Positions 21,871 through 33,580 of a stretch of DNA of 64,000 bases are shown one piece after another. This DNA is from Mansonella perstans (lineage: Eukaryota > Nematoda > Chromadorea > Rhabditida > Onchocercidae): contig JBAMDO010000036.1 of assembly GCA_037074765.1 (NCBI GenBank), positions 1 to 64,000 on the forward strand, read 5' to 3'. How positions within the stretch are numbered: position 1 is the first letter of the stretch; each line of letters starts with the position of its first letter. The position numbers were made by a program, and so were the translations under genes. Under the pieces are notes generated by a model. The model ran no database searches and had not been told where the DNA came from. It saw nothing but the letters and a program-made list of their open reading frames with translations.

Positions 21871-24800
21871 ATGTCTAAACGTACGGGACTGATAAGTCAT
21901 AGAGGTGATGATGGATTGTTACATGTATTTGTCCCAGGTACCTTTTTTTCTTATCGTCAAATTAACTTTCTTTTTATCTAATTTATAGTTTTAAAATTAT
22001 TGATAACTTTCAATGAAGGGATGATGAATTAATTTAGCTATAACAAAAGTTTTTTTTGTACTTTGACTAATTAATTGCATTAAAATATTTGTTACTTTGA
22101 TTGTTCATTTCAGTTGCATTATCGGAAAAATTTTTCAGCAAATTTTTTGCTATTTTTTCATAGGTAAACATCATGATTTGATAATTGGTCATCAGGCAAT
22201 ATCAGATGGTCAACATCACTTTCATATTGGTGATTTCATATCATTTATCGATGTCAATGATGATGTTATATCACCAATGCCGATAAATAAATTATACGAA
22301 ACACGTTTTCGGAACAATCATTTACAAGTAAATAATTTTATTGTCACTATTCACCAAATACAAATTTTTATGTAATTAGTTTGTCTAAGAACTATGTTTT
22401 TGAAGTTACTGTTAAATGAATGTAACATCTTATCAACATGTTGTATCGTCACGTGTATCCAAGACTGTTTCAGTTATAAATCCCTCATGAATAATGTATG
22501 TGTTTTAGAGCTAAATCATACTTGTAAAATAGTTTATCTTACTCAAAATTTATAGAAAGATGCAATATTTCCTTTAATCATTTTAGGTAAAAATTCCGTT
22601 GGCGTTTCCTCCGAGAGAATTCTGTAAAAAAGCTAATTTAACCCCATGTACTACTTCTGTTTATAAATGGTTTGCTTGGTCACCGGACTTTGAATTTATT
22701 GTTTGCTCTCCTGATGTTGCGAATGGATTCCGTCCAAACCAAATGTATAAAGCTTGGATTGAGAGGTACATAAAGATTAAAAATAAAGAACATCTTTTTT
22801 CCATTTTTGAACAATTCTGAAGTTTGTAATACTTGAATCACACTTACTTTCTGCTAATGGATTTGACGTTTAATTGTCACCGTATTTGATATTTCTAATG
22901 ACAAAAGATCTGTTGTGGAGTTTCTGTTGCCAAATGAAATTTATGATCAGTAATTTCACTTCGTTGAGTAACGACATTCATTTAAATCATTCATCCAAAG
23001 CTACAAGAGGAACACATTAAACATGTCAAAAGCAAAAGTTTGTAGTACTTAATTACTGCGGATCAAAAAAAAGATTGTATGGACTTTTTTTTTTTATTAC
23101 AGAGATTTACAAATGTTTCAAAATGTTACCGGTATTGTCGTATCATGGCAAGTAGTAGGCGATGTTTTGGATGAATGTGATGAGCGAAGTAAGCAACTTA
23201 TCACCAAAGCGGTTAGTCTATGCTTATTAAAGTTATTGTTACTTATAATTTTCAAATCTTTCAATGTTTTTTTTCGCTTCCGAGAATATTTCGAAAGTTA
23301 CGCTTTGCACATTTTCTGCTTAAATTATTAAATCGATGTTGTTGCTTTCCTTGTTCATATTTCTCATCGAATCTACCTTCTCTTGCCGTCCACAAAATCT
23401 TTTGAGAAATTTCCGTAACTTTAACGTAACATTAAAGTTTAGTAAGAACTTATCCTATATTTAGCCGTGGAATCGCAAAGCAAACAGGCAGTTTCTTCAA
23501 ACCATTCCTTCTTTTGATTGCCCAGAGAAAATGCAGCAAAAACCACTTCGCAATCGGCTTCCACTCGTTGCTTCACTGAAAAAAGTTTTTTTTTCTTTTT
23601 TTTTTTTTATTTGGCCCTTAAAAATATTTGCAGTAATTGATAATTTAATTAGTAAATAATTTGTACAAGACTTTCGATCAGTGCCATCATTAGTCTCTCT
23701 CATTAAAGTGATGTAAAGTTACATCCATTTTTGCTCTTCACTTGGCGGAAGTCACGATTTTTTACTTTGATTACTTTGAAGTACTTCTGTGACTTTCGAA
23801 CACAAAATTTACAGTGCAGATGATTTATTACAGTACACTAATAATTACGAAGGCTTAGTGACAGCGTTGCATGATCAAGACGCAAAAGTATGGTCTTTGG
23901 CAATTCCAGATAGTGAGGTGGTATTTTTTTCGGGTGCTTGCAAAGGATTGAAAGTTGGTGATTGGGTTCGGTTCAACTGTGCGTAAGTATTTACAATTTG
24001 CCTGTAATTTCAGTGATCTGTATCTTACGATAAGTCGATTTTGTAGCATTAAACAACGTTAGAGTGATTTGTTTGTTCTAGAAGTGAGCTAATCTAGAAT
24101 ATGCTTGAGTGTCGAATCATTCGTACCATCGTATTTCTCATAGAATATATAATCGAAGCATATATAAGGGCAGCAAACAAAAATTTTTCGGAGTGAATTT
24201 CTTCCGAGAGAATTTTACTTGCTATTTCTTTATATGATATTATACTATAATGGATGAGCGATTTGATGATTTTTTTTTGTGATATATTTATTTTTCAGTT
24301 TGGAATTTGAAATGAAATCAAAATAGCTCGTTAATTTAATTTTTTTAGGCGATTTGCATATCCATATCTTGATTGTTATTTGCAAGGAAAAGCATTTGAA
24401 ATAATTGAACCAATACTTCCAGCAAAACCATTCAATGATACAGTTCAAGTTAGTTTTTCAGTCAAAAATTATGAGGCATAAAACAAAGATTCTTTTCACT
24501 TAGATTAAATTCGATTTGAAAATTCTAAATTTCTTACAAAGGTGAAGATTGCTTCAAGGATTTCTATCATTTATTACCTCAGTTTTATGTCTGCCTCGGA
24601 TGAATCAAAGAAATGATGTGAGGGCTATCATCGTCTATCGTAAGAGAAAGTGGTTACGATTATAATCAATGTGACTTTTTGCCAGAATAGTTTGAATATT
24701 TATTTATAAAGTCATTTATATTAACAATAAAAATGATAATAGAAAGCACTAGTCTTTCAATGACTGGAAGTATTTTTGACGCTATTTGGGTAGTTAAAAA

Positions 24801-27280
24801 CTTGAAATTTTTGACAGGTAGAAATTATGACGACTATCACGGTTGATAATTTAAAATATTATCCGACCGGCGAAGTGACTCATGAAACTGAAGTGCTTGG
24901 AACTGTGGAATTCGAGTCAAGGAAATTTCGACAAGATTATTGCAATAGATGTCTATCTTTAGTCGTCTGTAAAAACATAATATCTAGACGAACTGGTGCT
25001 GTTTGGCGAGTGTTAAGTGTGTTCAATACGGTTTGTTTGGTTTTTGTTTTAATTTGTACTTTTTTCACTATTTCTATTGTGGCTGCTTTGTTTTTATCGA
25101 ATTTCTAAAAAAAAGAAAAAACTGCCAAACTGATGGGGATTCTTCTATGGACCGAATCTGTTTTTTTTTGAAAATACAGTTATATTTTCTAAAGTGTCCC
25201 TGCAACTCATTCGAAGTGAAAAATTGTTGGAGCGAACAAAACTATATCTTTTGTAACATCTTTAAATTTGATTTCTGTAATAGCATAAGAAATATTTCCA
25301 CGTGAGAAGTTTCATTCGGAAAATTCGCAAGATGTTTTAGCTGGAGCACTAGAGTAAAGATTATTCAAATGATTATTTGAAGAAATCGACTAGGATATGT
25401 TTAATAGTTCTGATGAAGTTTACGTATACATTCTACTGAATTAAACTGTAGGAATGCGTAGAATTCATGCAACATTCAAATTCGACTGTAAATATTTCGA
25501 AAGCGGATGGTAATCCTTATGAGGAATTTTTTTCTACGGAAAAGGTTGAATGCAATGTGAAAGATGAAATAAATGATGGTTGCAACTTCACAGTAAATTT
25601 TTATTTCATATTCATTTTAGCTCAAGCAGATAAAAAAAATATTAGATGTTCTACAAGATAATCTAATTCGCAAACTGGCAATGAAATTTTAGCATTAACT
25701 TTTCGATCAAGCACTGAAGCATTTGTCACTAAGTTGCGAATGCTTTTGCACTATCTTGTCATCAACTCTCTTACACTGTGATGAATCCCCGAGGTGAAAT
25801 TCTTCTGAAAATTAGGGTTTGCATGTTGATAATATTCTGGTCAATACCAGTTAACTTTGTTATATTTGATTATTGATTTCAGGAAAATCAGCTGCAACGA
25901 CCAGATCATCCATTCAATTTACCAGGAATTTCTCAGAAAGTAAATTGTTTATTCGCTATTAACGAATTTTTAGAATATAAGAATGAAAAAGGCGGTTAAA
26001 AAATTGAAAGTTTTCACAAAAAAAGTGGTATTTTCTAATAATGATTACATTTCAGGAAGTTGACGATAGTTTTCATTCGGGTTAGTTTCATTTTCTGCAA
26101 GAGAAGTTCATGTTCAACTTTAAAAATGTTTTTATGTGAGAAACGAGACAAAAAAAAAAGGAAAATGAAAGTACATGAAGAACTTTAATATTGGAATTTA
26201 AAGCTGTCAATTTCTTTTTCTTTTGGTTTTTCTTCTCACAAGTAAGAAAAATTATTTAATTCAACAGGATTGATAGGTATTTCTGCATAACGAATCATAT
26301 GGAACTTTTCAGAAGTTAGGAGCTTTTATATTAAATTAATGTAGAATTGTACTTCAGACTTTACTTATAATGTTAACGAATTTGACAATTGTGATAAGGA
26401 AAATATGAAAACAGACCAAGAAAATGATCCGTTGACAGAGCTAGTTTTCGGTGCTGTGCAGCCTCATGTTCTCCAAGTCAGCTCGTCGATATGTAACAAT
26501 GGCGTAGATAAGCTCGACACGCTAGGTTTTTCTATTTTTACCAACTGTATTTTTTTCACTTTATAAATTTTGAAAGAGATAGTTTTAACTAATTGATTTG
26601 CAGTTTTTCTAGTCTAGTAAGGAATGGAACAATTATGAATAAGAAATTAGTGGTGAAAAGTATTCTGGGGAATTAATGAGCTAAATTCTTATGGATAGCT
26701 TGCACAACGCTCAGACAAAGTGAAGTAGTAAATAATTTTATGCAGATAATTTTTTTCTTTCACGAAAAAATTGTCGCCAAGAAAGGAAACTATTGGCAGG
26801 GAGGAATGACATTATAAATTTATATCAGTATGCATTTATTTTGAGCCAAGAACTAAACGATAGTATCATTTGGTGCTTAAGTTGAAATATTTGTCAAACT
26901 TCACCAGTTTTTTCAGATTAAATAATTTTTTTTGGAGGGATTGAGAGAATGCATAACTTTCTGTTACAGAAAATCTCAATATTTCTCTGAATAAGAAAAG
27001 CTCTGAAAAGCAAAAGGAATTGAATACTCAAGCAGTGAAATATTGGGTACGAGCATGGCAAATACCGGAAGTTCGTCAACATATTGAGGAGGCAGACAGA
27101 GTGTAATTTTCTTCGAATAACATCTTGAATTATCCTGACTAAATCTTTCATATAACTTACGGATGCGATTTAATTTGTAGATTGTATGCAAATGTTAAGC
27201 AGCTGATGATAGATATCAATGCAAGAAACGATGAAGATGGTCTGGAAGAAGTTCTCAAACCGTTATCAAATAGCAAGTAA
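21871..27280 (+). CDS. Unrecognised multi-exon protein with repeated Gly-hydrophobic blocks (about 598 aa)
   Basis: Sixteen exons join in phase: 21871-21937, 22164-22327, 22587-22765, 23103-23211, 23465-23584, 23834-23982, 24349-24448, 24818-25016, 25180-25252, 25341-25353, 25452-25592, 25883-25939, 26056-26080, 26358-26525, 26970-27102 and 27181-27280 (stop TAA). Exons 1-7 and the last five are well supported. The junctions around exons 8-10, including a 13-nt micro-exon, are tentative. Small similar blocks recur: TGLISHRGDDGLLHVF (from residue 5), TGIVVSW (near 146), EGLVTALHDQDAKVW (near 219) with KGLKVGDWVRF after it, and TGEVTHETEVLGTVEF (near 313). The G-[IL]-V start and the later x-VGD-[FW]-[IV]-x-F resemble the strand pattern of small beta-barrel (OB/S1/cold-shock-like) domains, which is inference only. 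The C-terminal part is acidic, then helical and basic (near 522-566). No signal peptide or membrane segment is seen. I do not recognise the family. Confidence 0.72.
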
Positions 27281-27948
27281 TAGTATTCAAATATTCCTTC
27301 ACAGAAATTTCTGTTCCATCCACTTTTAACTAAATCTTTGCATTGGAGGATTTTCGTTTTTCTTTTATTTTATTCATATGAAATCCCTTAGGCAACTGAA
27401 AGAGTTCTTCGAGAATTTGTTTTCTAATAGTATTATACTATTGTTGTGCATAATTTTCTGTTTTGAATCTCGTGTTATACCATTATTACTTTCATATTCT
27501 GAATATACTGCATATGGAATTCAAATTGGCAATGATTATTTTGTAGAATTATTATTTTGTTGAATGTGTTTTTTGATACCTTGTTCTTCGGAATTTTTGA
27601 AAGTTTATAATCGTATTTGCTTCTTTTTTTCAGGAAAATAAATAAGTTTGTTTGCATTTTTTAACATTTGAGTTTCTGATGAACGCTGATGTTAATTTGT
27701 TATCAATGAAAAATTTGAGTTCAATGTACGCAATACTTATCACGTTTTTCACTTGAGCTATAAGCTATATGATATTTTCATGCAAGAATTAATCTAGTAA
27801 TTATTAATTATGCAACCATACAAATGAGGAACAACACAGTATACGCATCGTTTTGGGCATGAAGAAGAAAAAACATGAATATGTGTTATGCTAATTAAGT
27901 AAATAATTGTGGATGAAAATTCGGATTGGTATTCCTTCACTGTTTCTT

Positions 27949-28871
27949 TTAGCGCCCAAATCTGAAATATACTCTTAGTTAGATAAGCCGAAATTGTATG
28001 GAACTATTAAATGACGTTAACTTTATGAATTTTAATAAGTGAGGTTTTTTTTTTGTCCAAATCTGTAAGGTGGAAAAAAGTATGCACCAATATATGATAT
28101 TTTTTTAGCTATATATATGAATGATATTACAAAGATTTTAAGGAATATGCGCATAAATTGCATTTTATAAATGTGAATTATTTTTTATTACAAATAGAAC
28201 TGTAAAAAGACTTGCAAGTGAATAAGTGGACTTATATTTTTCGCCTTAAACTTAATAAGTTTCATTATCCTCTTTTTTCATTCAAAACCTCAAAAAGTCT
28301 CTCCATTCTTCCTACCAATGATTTTCTTCAGGTTTTCTTGGAAATAAAGCTGACCTCATATATGCTGATTTTCTTTTTACATAATCATTGACATCTGCGT
28401 GCCGTTTTCCAAATCTGAAATACCAAATAGACAAAAAAAAAACTTCCGATTGATTTTCATGAATTAAAAAAAAAAATTTTTACGAATGGTATAATGCAAT
28501 CAATAACAACCTCATGTATGCACTCTTTCGTTTTCCGGTCATATATGGCTGTGATTCAAGCTCAGGTTCTAGCACAATCGAATCCATATATCTCGATTTT
28601 CGTTTCTCTATTTCATATTCTAAAATTTTTTGTTATTTATTTTATTTAAAAATTAATTCTACAATGAAAAAAAAAAGCTGTTTTCTATCATTTGTTTTGA
28701 TTATAATACAATACCAGCGCAAATGTTAGAAGTTGGATTAAGATTGCACAATGCTCGAATTTCTCGATCAACAATTCCCGGTTCGTTTTCATACAGTAAG
28801 CATTCCATTACTTCCATATTATTATATATTATCATCAGCATTGTCATAAAAAAAACCGCTGCAGATGGCAT
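27949..28871 (-). CDS. flp-6: FMRFamide-like peptide precursor (KSAYMRF-Gly copies)
   Basis: Four minus-strand exons join in phase: 28715-28871, 28511-28619, 28355-28414 and 27949-27961, giving 112 residues. The N-terminus MPSAAVFFMTMLMII is a signal peptide. A spacer with LCNLNPTSNIC follows. Then comes a dibasic-bounded degenerate segment KSRYMD, then KR-KSAYMRFG-KR, a short acidic spacer, KR-KSAYMRFG-R and the stop. KSAYMRFamide is the known FLP-6 peptide of nematodes. Dibasic sites give prohormone cleavage and the glycine gives C-terminal amidation. Both introns that interrupt peptide copies cut the same Arg codon (AG|A) between Met and Arg-Phe-Gly. The last exon codes only for the tail RFGR. 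The start ATG lies 9 bases after a TTTCAG acceptor. Only two full copies are present, fewer than I recall for C. elegans FLP-6. Another acceptor at 28063 could be an alternative end. Confidence 0.9.
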
Positions 28872-28880
28872 TTGGTAAGA

Positions 28881-28882
28881 CT
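28881..28882 (-). promoter_or_regulatory. Candidate trans-splice acceptor of flp-6
   Basis: On the minus strand ATAATATTTCAG is followed by TCTTACCAA and the ATG at 28871. The 9-base leader fits spliced-leader addition. Confidence 0.5.
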
Positions 28883-31800
28883 GAAATATTATGCTAAAAA
28901 AAATGAAATAATTTAAAGCAAACAAGTTACTTATTAGCAAATAAATAATTCAGTAAATGAACAATCACGAGTGAAAACTATTATAATGTTAGGAAATAAA
29001 ATGACGATATGACGTAGGATTGTTTTCGGATTGGATTGGATTGTTTGACGTATAGATGCAAAGTTATGATCGAAAAAGAAAGTGTCATAATATGTGTCAC
29101 ACGTATCATATACAGCAAAAAAACAAATTCAAATAACCTTCAATAATTAATTTTTAATAATTTAAAATGAAATTTCATCGTGTAGGCAAAAAACGATCTT
29201 AGATTAAATTTCAATATGAGTTAAAATTTTTCCAAATTATCTTTCTCATAAATTGAAAGAATAGCAAAATAATTTTAAATTAACTTAAATTATATCACCT
29301 ACCTTATGAAATTTTTATCTTATTATGCTGTTAAATCATCTATTGATGTCATCTAGTATTAAATTTAAAGTTAAAATATCCTTTCACATAATATGAAATT
29401 GTACTAATTTAATTTAAATTATATCACATATGTCATGAAATTATATTATTATTAAATAAATGTTTAAAAAAAAATCTGCCCACATTTATGCTCAAACAAT
29501 TGATGAAATCATAAAGTAGACTTTGGAATAAATTTTATCAAACAAAAAAAATGAAAAATTTCATGCATATTTGATAAAAGTTGCATTTTTACCCTGCGTA
29601 CATATTGCAGTACAAAAGTTATTGCAAACAGAATGCAAAACACTTATTGCAAAAGCGAGCAATTTAAGATAATAATTTGATTACAGTAAAATTCTTCACT
29701 AAATTCTATTTATTCATTGCAACACCGAGGAAGAGTGTGTGAGAATGGAAGTTTAATTGAAGTCAAATTCATTTAGACTAGTCTCAGTCTTACTTTTTTG
29801 CCTATACTAAATGAAAGAGAATTGATTGATAGAGGAAATCCAAAATAAAAACAGTAAATTATGAACTTTGAACTCTTCTCATTTTTTTTTTTTTTTTTAG
29901 AAATGAAATTAAAATCAAAGAATGATGAAATAATTGGAAATTTTTAATCTCTATTTTCAGATAAATTAAGATATAACTTTACATTAATATGAAGAAAAAA
30001 ATTTCAATTTTCAAACAAAAAGAAACTATGAAGTGGATAACTGGAGTACTTTTGTTTCTCTGAGCTTCACTTGCTTTGTCATTGGTGACACTATTTGAGT
30101 GCGTAAGTTTTTTGGGCGCTGTCAAAGTTGGATGGAAAAAAGGAAAAATTAAAATGCATTGGCCTGAAGAAATGGTAATTCAAAGTTGTCGAAACAAAGT
30201 TTTTATCCAACTGGGAAGGTTTTATTTTGTTGTTCACTCTATGAATTTTATTTTCTTTTATGCATTTTATGCCTTAATTTTGAATTGAATGTATGTCTGC
30301 CTGATGATTCATTTAAAGCCACAACATTTTTAATTGAATGCATAAAAAAATAACGAGGCTAATTCTGAAAACAAGATCTTAACTAAGTAAGGAGTAGAAC
30401 TGAAAAGAACGAAAAATAATATTCATTCCAATCATTCATTCTATTAATTCATTTCATTCGTTCATTCATTCCAAAAAATTGAACTGTCATTTCGAAGTTA
30501 ATGTCTTAGAGCATGAACTAATGAGTTTTTACAACTTTTAATTGTGAATTGATTAATTTAAGAAAAATTTAAAAATCATATGCTCAAATTATCGGTATCA
30601 TTTCTCATGAAGTTTTAAGATATTTACCCTACAAATTTCTATCATAAAACTTATCAATTTCTTATGTTCATTTGCGCACAATTTTTTCTAAGTTGGGAAA
30701 CTTCAAATGATAAGTAAAATTGCATTTAATTCTCCATTGGTATATGATATTTACTGCTTACTTAAGTTACTCATTTGTCCCAGCTTCTTTTTTCTTTGTT
30801 ATAAGATTGCAGTTGATTTCATTACTGTGGATAATCTATTAAGTAAATAATGATAGTAAATGATAGTAATAGATAATGATGGATAATTTTTAAGTGATAG
30901 ATAATGATAGACTGATCGACAATTTAAGCTGATAAGATCATTTCTTCAATGGCATAGAGATTACGAAAGAAGCAAGCTTAGACTAAAGTGCAAAGAAAGC
31001 AAAATCAAGATTTATTTCGTGAGATTTTTATTCGCAAGTTTCGTGTCACATATGATTTCTGAAATAATTCTACGTACAGAAATCGCAAATCCTCATCAAA
31101 TAAATAAAAATGTTTTCTCAAATCACATCCAGCAATTCAATTTCTATTCAATTTCTCAAACCTCGAAGTGAATTGAAGATTGAAATTGGATTAGCCTAAT
31201 TATAAAAATTATTTTACTTCCAATCTTGAAAATATTTTATGCTAGTTTTACTTCTCAATCTTGTAAAAAATTCCGAAATATATTTTACAACGAATTTTGT
31301 TTGAAATCTGAAAATATTTTATTGCCTTTATTTTCACGTTCAGTTCCTAAACAGATACTTCACAACGACTTCATTCGTTCACTCCTCAGAAATATTCCCG
31401 TGCTTTACTGGAAATTACTGAAAGCATTAATACATTTTTACTAAAAATATATTTTGCTGAAAACATTTAGTTTGCAATTTGTTTCCCTTTTCTCATCTTT
31501 CCTCCCACCGTTACTATAATAGATTGTTGCACCAAAAACTTTTTTTTCACAATTAAATTTCTAAAGTTGATATTTTCCGTTACACCAAAAATAGTTGCAC
31601 CAAAAACATTTCAGTATTAAATTTCTAAAGTTGAAATATTCCTTTCTCTTCTTCTCTCTCTTCCCACATTTCCTTTTCCTTGATGAATATTTTAGGAAAA
31701 TAATTTTTAATTTTCATAGTTTGAGTCAAATGAAATGAATGGCAATAAATTTAAATTGCTCATTAATAGCTAATAAAACTTGAATTGCCCACTGACAGTT

Positions 31801-33219
31801 AGTAGAATTTGTAATAAACTTTCTAGAAATGATGTTAAAATTGAGCAAAAAGCAATTAAATAATTGCTTTTTGCTAAATAAAAATTCTCAGTCAGTTTAA
31901 AAAAAAAATTTAACTGATTTATTAGTTTCAAATGTGTAATTATATCGATTACATTTATAAAATATTTAAATGAAATGTTAATGAAGTCAAAATATAGCCT
32001 AAGAGTTATGGAATAGATGGAAGTTCTTCTCTGGCGAAAAGTGTTGGACTAATCATTTCTTCCTGTAAATAATTCCAGAATTTTTACACACAAGGGAAAT
32101 AAAGGAAAGAAAATCGTGGTATGGCGATTTGAAATTACGAATAGAGCAAAATGATTGGAAAGAATTGTCATATCAATGAATAGCAATAGTTAGCTGGAAT
32201 TCCCATAAAAGCATATCCTGGCTTTTTCCGCAGTCTTAATAACATTTTATGAGATATCATAAAATGAATGGGAAATAATTTCAAGTACATTGCAATTCAG
32301 CAAATTGCTTTTTAATGCAATGAAAATTTATTTCTAAATATGAAAAATAGTAGGCTGTTGTGCAGTAAAAAAACATTCTTCCTCTCATACATTAATAATA
32401 ACTTAAATTTAACTCTTTCAGTTAGATTACTCTATTATGGAATGATTGATGATGATGTGAGAGAAATGTTTTCTTTTCTATTGTTTTATTTTTTTCAAAT
32501 TTTATTGATTATTCGGCGACCAAAGAAGAAATGATCCATTTCTTTTTTCAATTTTTTACATTCCATTAAAAACTATTGTATAATTGATGAAAAGAAAACC
32601 TAAAAAAACCTAAAAAATTAATTCAATGTTTCCCTGTAAGAAACAAAATTAAAGGAAATGAATTAATTAATATTTTGTATTTCGTATTATTTCTGTTAAT
32701 AAAATGATTCAAATATTATATTAAGAAATGAGCATTTTTTCTTCTATTTACTGATTTATTATAATCGTTTAAAAAAGTAAACAAAATGCAAATTTCAAAC
32801 ATAACACACATACATGTATAATGTTAAGAGCATCTCAGCAGTATAATAAAAATCAAAAAAAAATCAGTAATAATTTACAGTGTTAACATAATACTGCCAA
32901 AATTTCACATATAACAGAAAGCGAAACTAGCAGTTTAAAAAAAAAAAAAAAAACTAAAGAATTAAAAATAATATTTAAAATCTTGGAAAAAATTTTCTAA
33001 TCAAAAAAAAAATATTGATTCTACCTGAGCTGTAATTTAATATAGGTAAAATCTATTTTAAAGCAATCAATTGAAAAGTAGTAAAATATTTTCCTATATT
33101 TTCGAATTTTGTCACTTTTTTGCGCGATCCTCTCCTACCAATGATATATGCATGCAAGTCACACGGATACATTACTAATGGATGCACCCATAAAACACGG
33201 TACACTTGTACTCATGGAT

Positions 33220-33580
33220 TTATACGTGTTGAGACGTATCTGTAGTTTCACAACAGAAATGTGCATCTTAAATGAATTGCTGTATTATTGTTATTCGCGT
33301 ACATTTTTTTTTAACGCTTAATACTTGCATTCCTTCTGTCATAGACATGCAGGCGTATTTTGACGTACTTTCAAACTTACCGTTAGATTTGCAAAAGTAT
33401 ATTTCTTTTTTTCTTATCACTCATACTGATGTACCTTAGATTCATATACAAACATGATCATGCATCACTAATTTGTATGAGCACGTACGAATAGACGTTT
33501 GCTTATGGTATTACATAAATGAATAAGTATTTTAAGCTTTGCATGCATACATCTAAATGACAAATACACGTTTCACGTAC
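33220..33580. other. ACGT-rich patch in AT-rich DNA
   Basis: Seven ACGT cores fall in about 360 bases (tacgtg, gacgta, gacgta, cacgta, gacgtt, cacgtt, cacgta), together with two GCATGC or TGCATGCA motifs. No reading frame explains them. Confidence 0.4.

Noticed and set aside
25017..25108. Hydrophobic C-terminal extension of exon 8 (25017-25108) that looks like a membrane helix
   Set aside because: It is intron sequence past a usable donor. Phe/Leu/Ile codons are expected in T-rich introns, and the next exons continue in frame after splicing.
30000..30290. Short signal-peptide-like start MKWITGVLLFL followed by an open frame in another register (30076-30288)
   Set aside because: It needs a frameshift, lacks paired splice sites and its composition after the first codons is ordinary noise.
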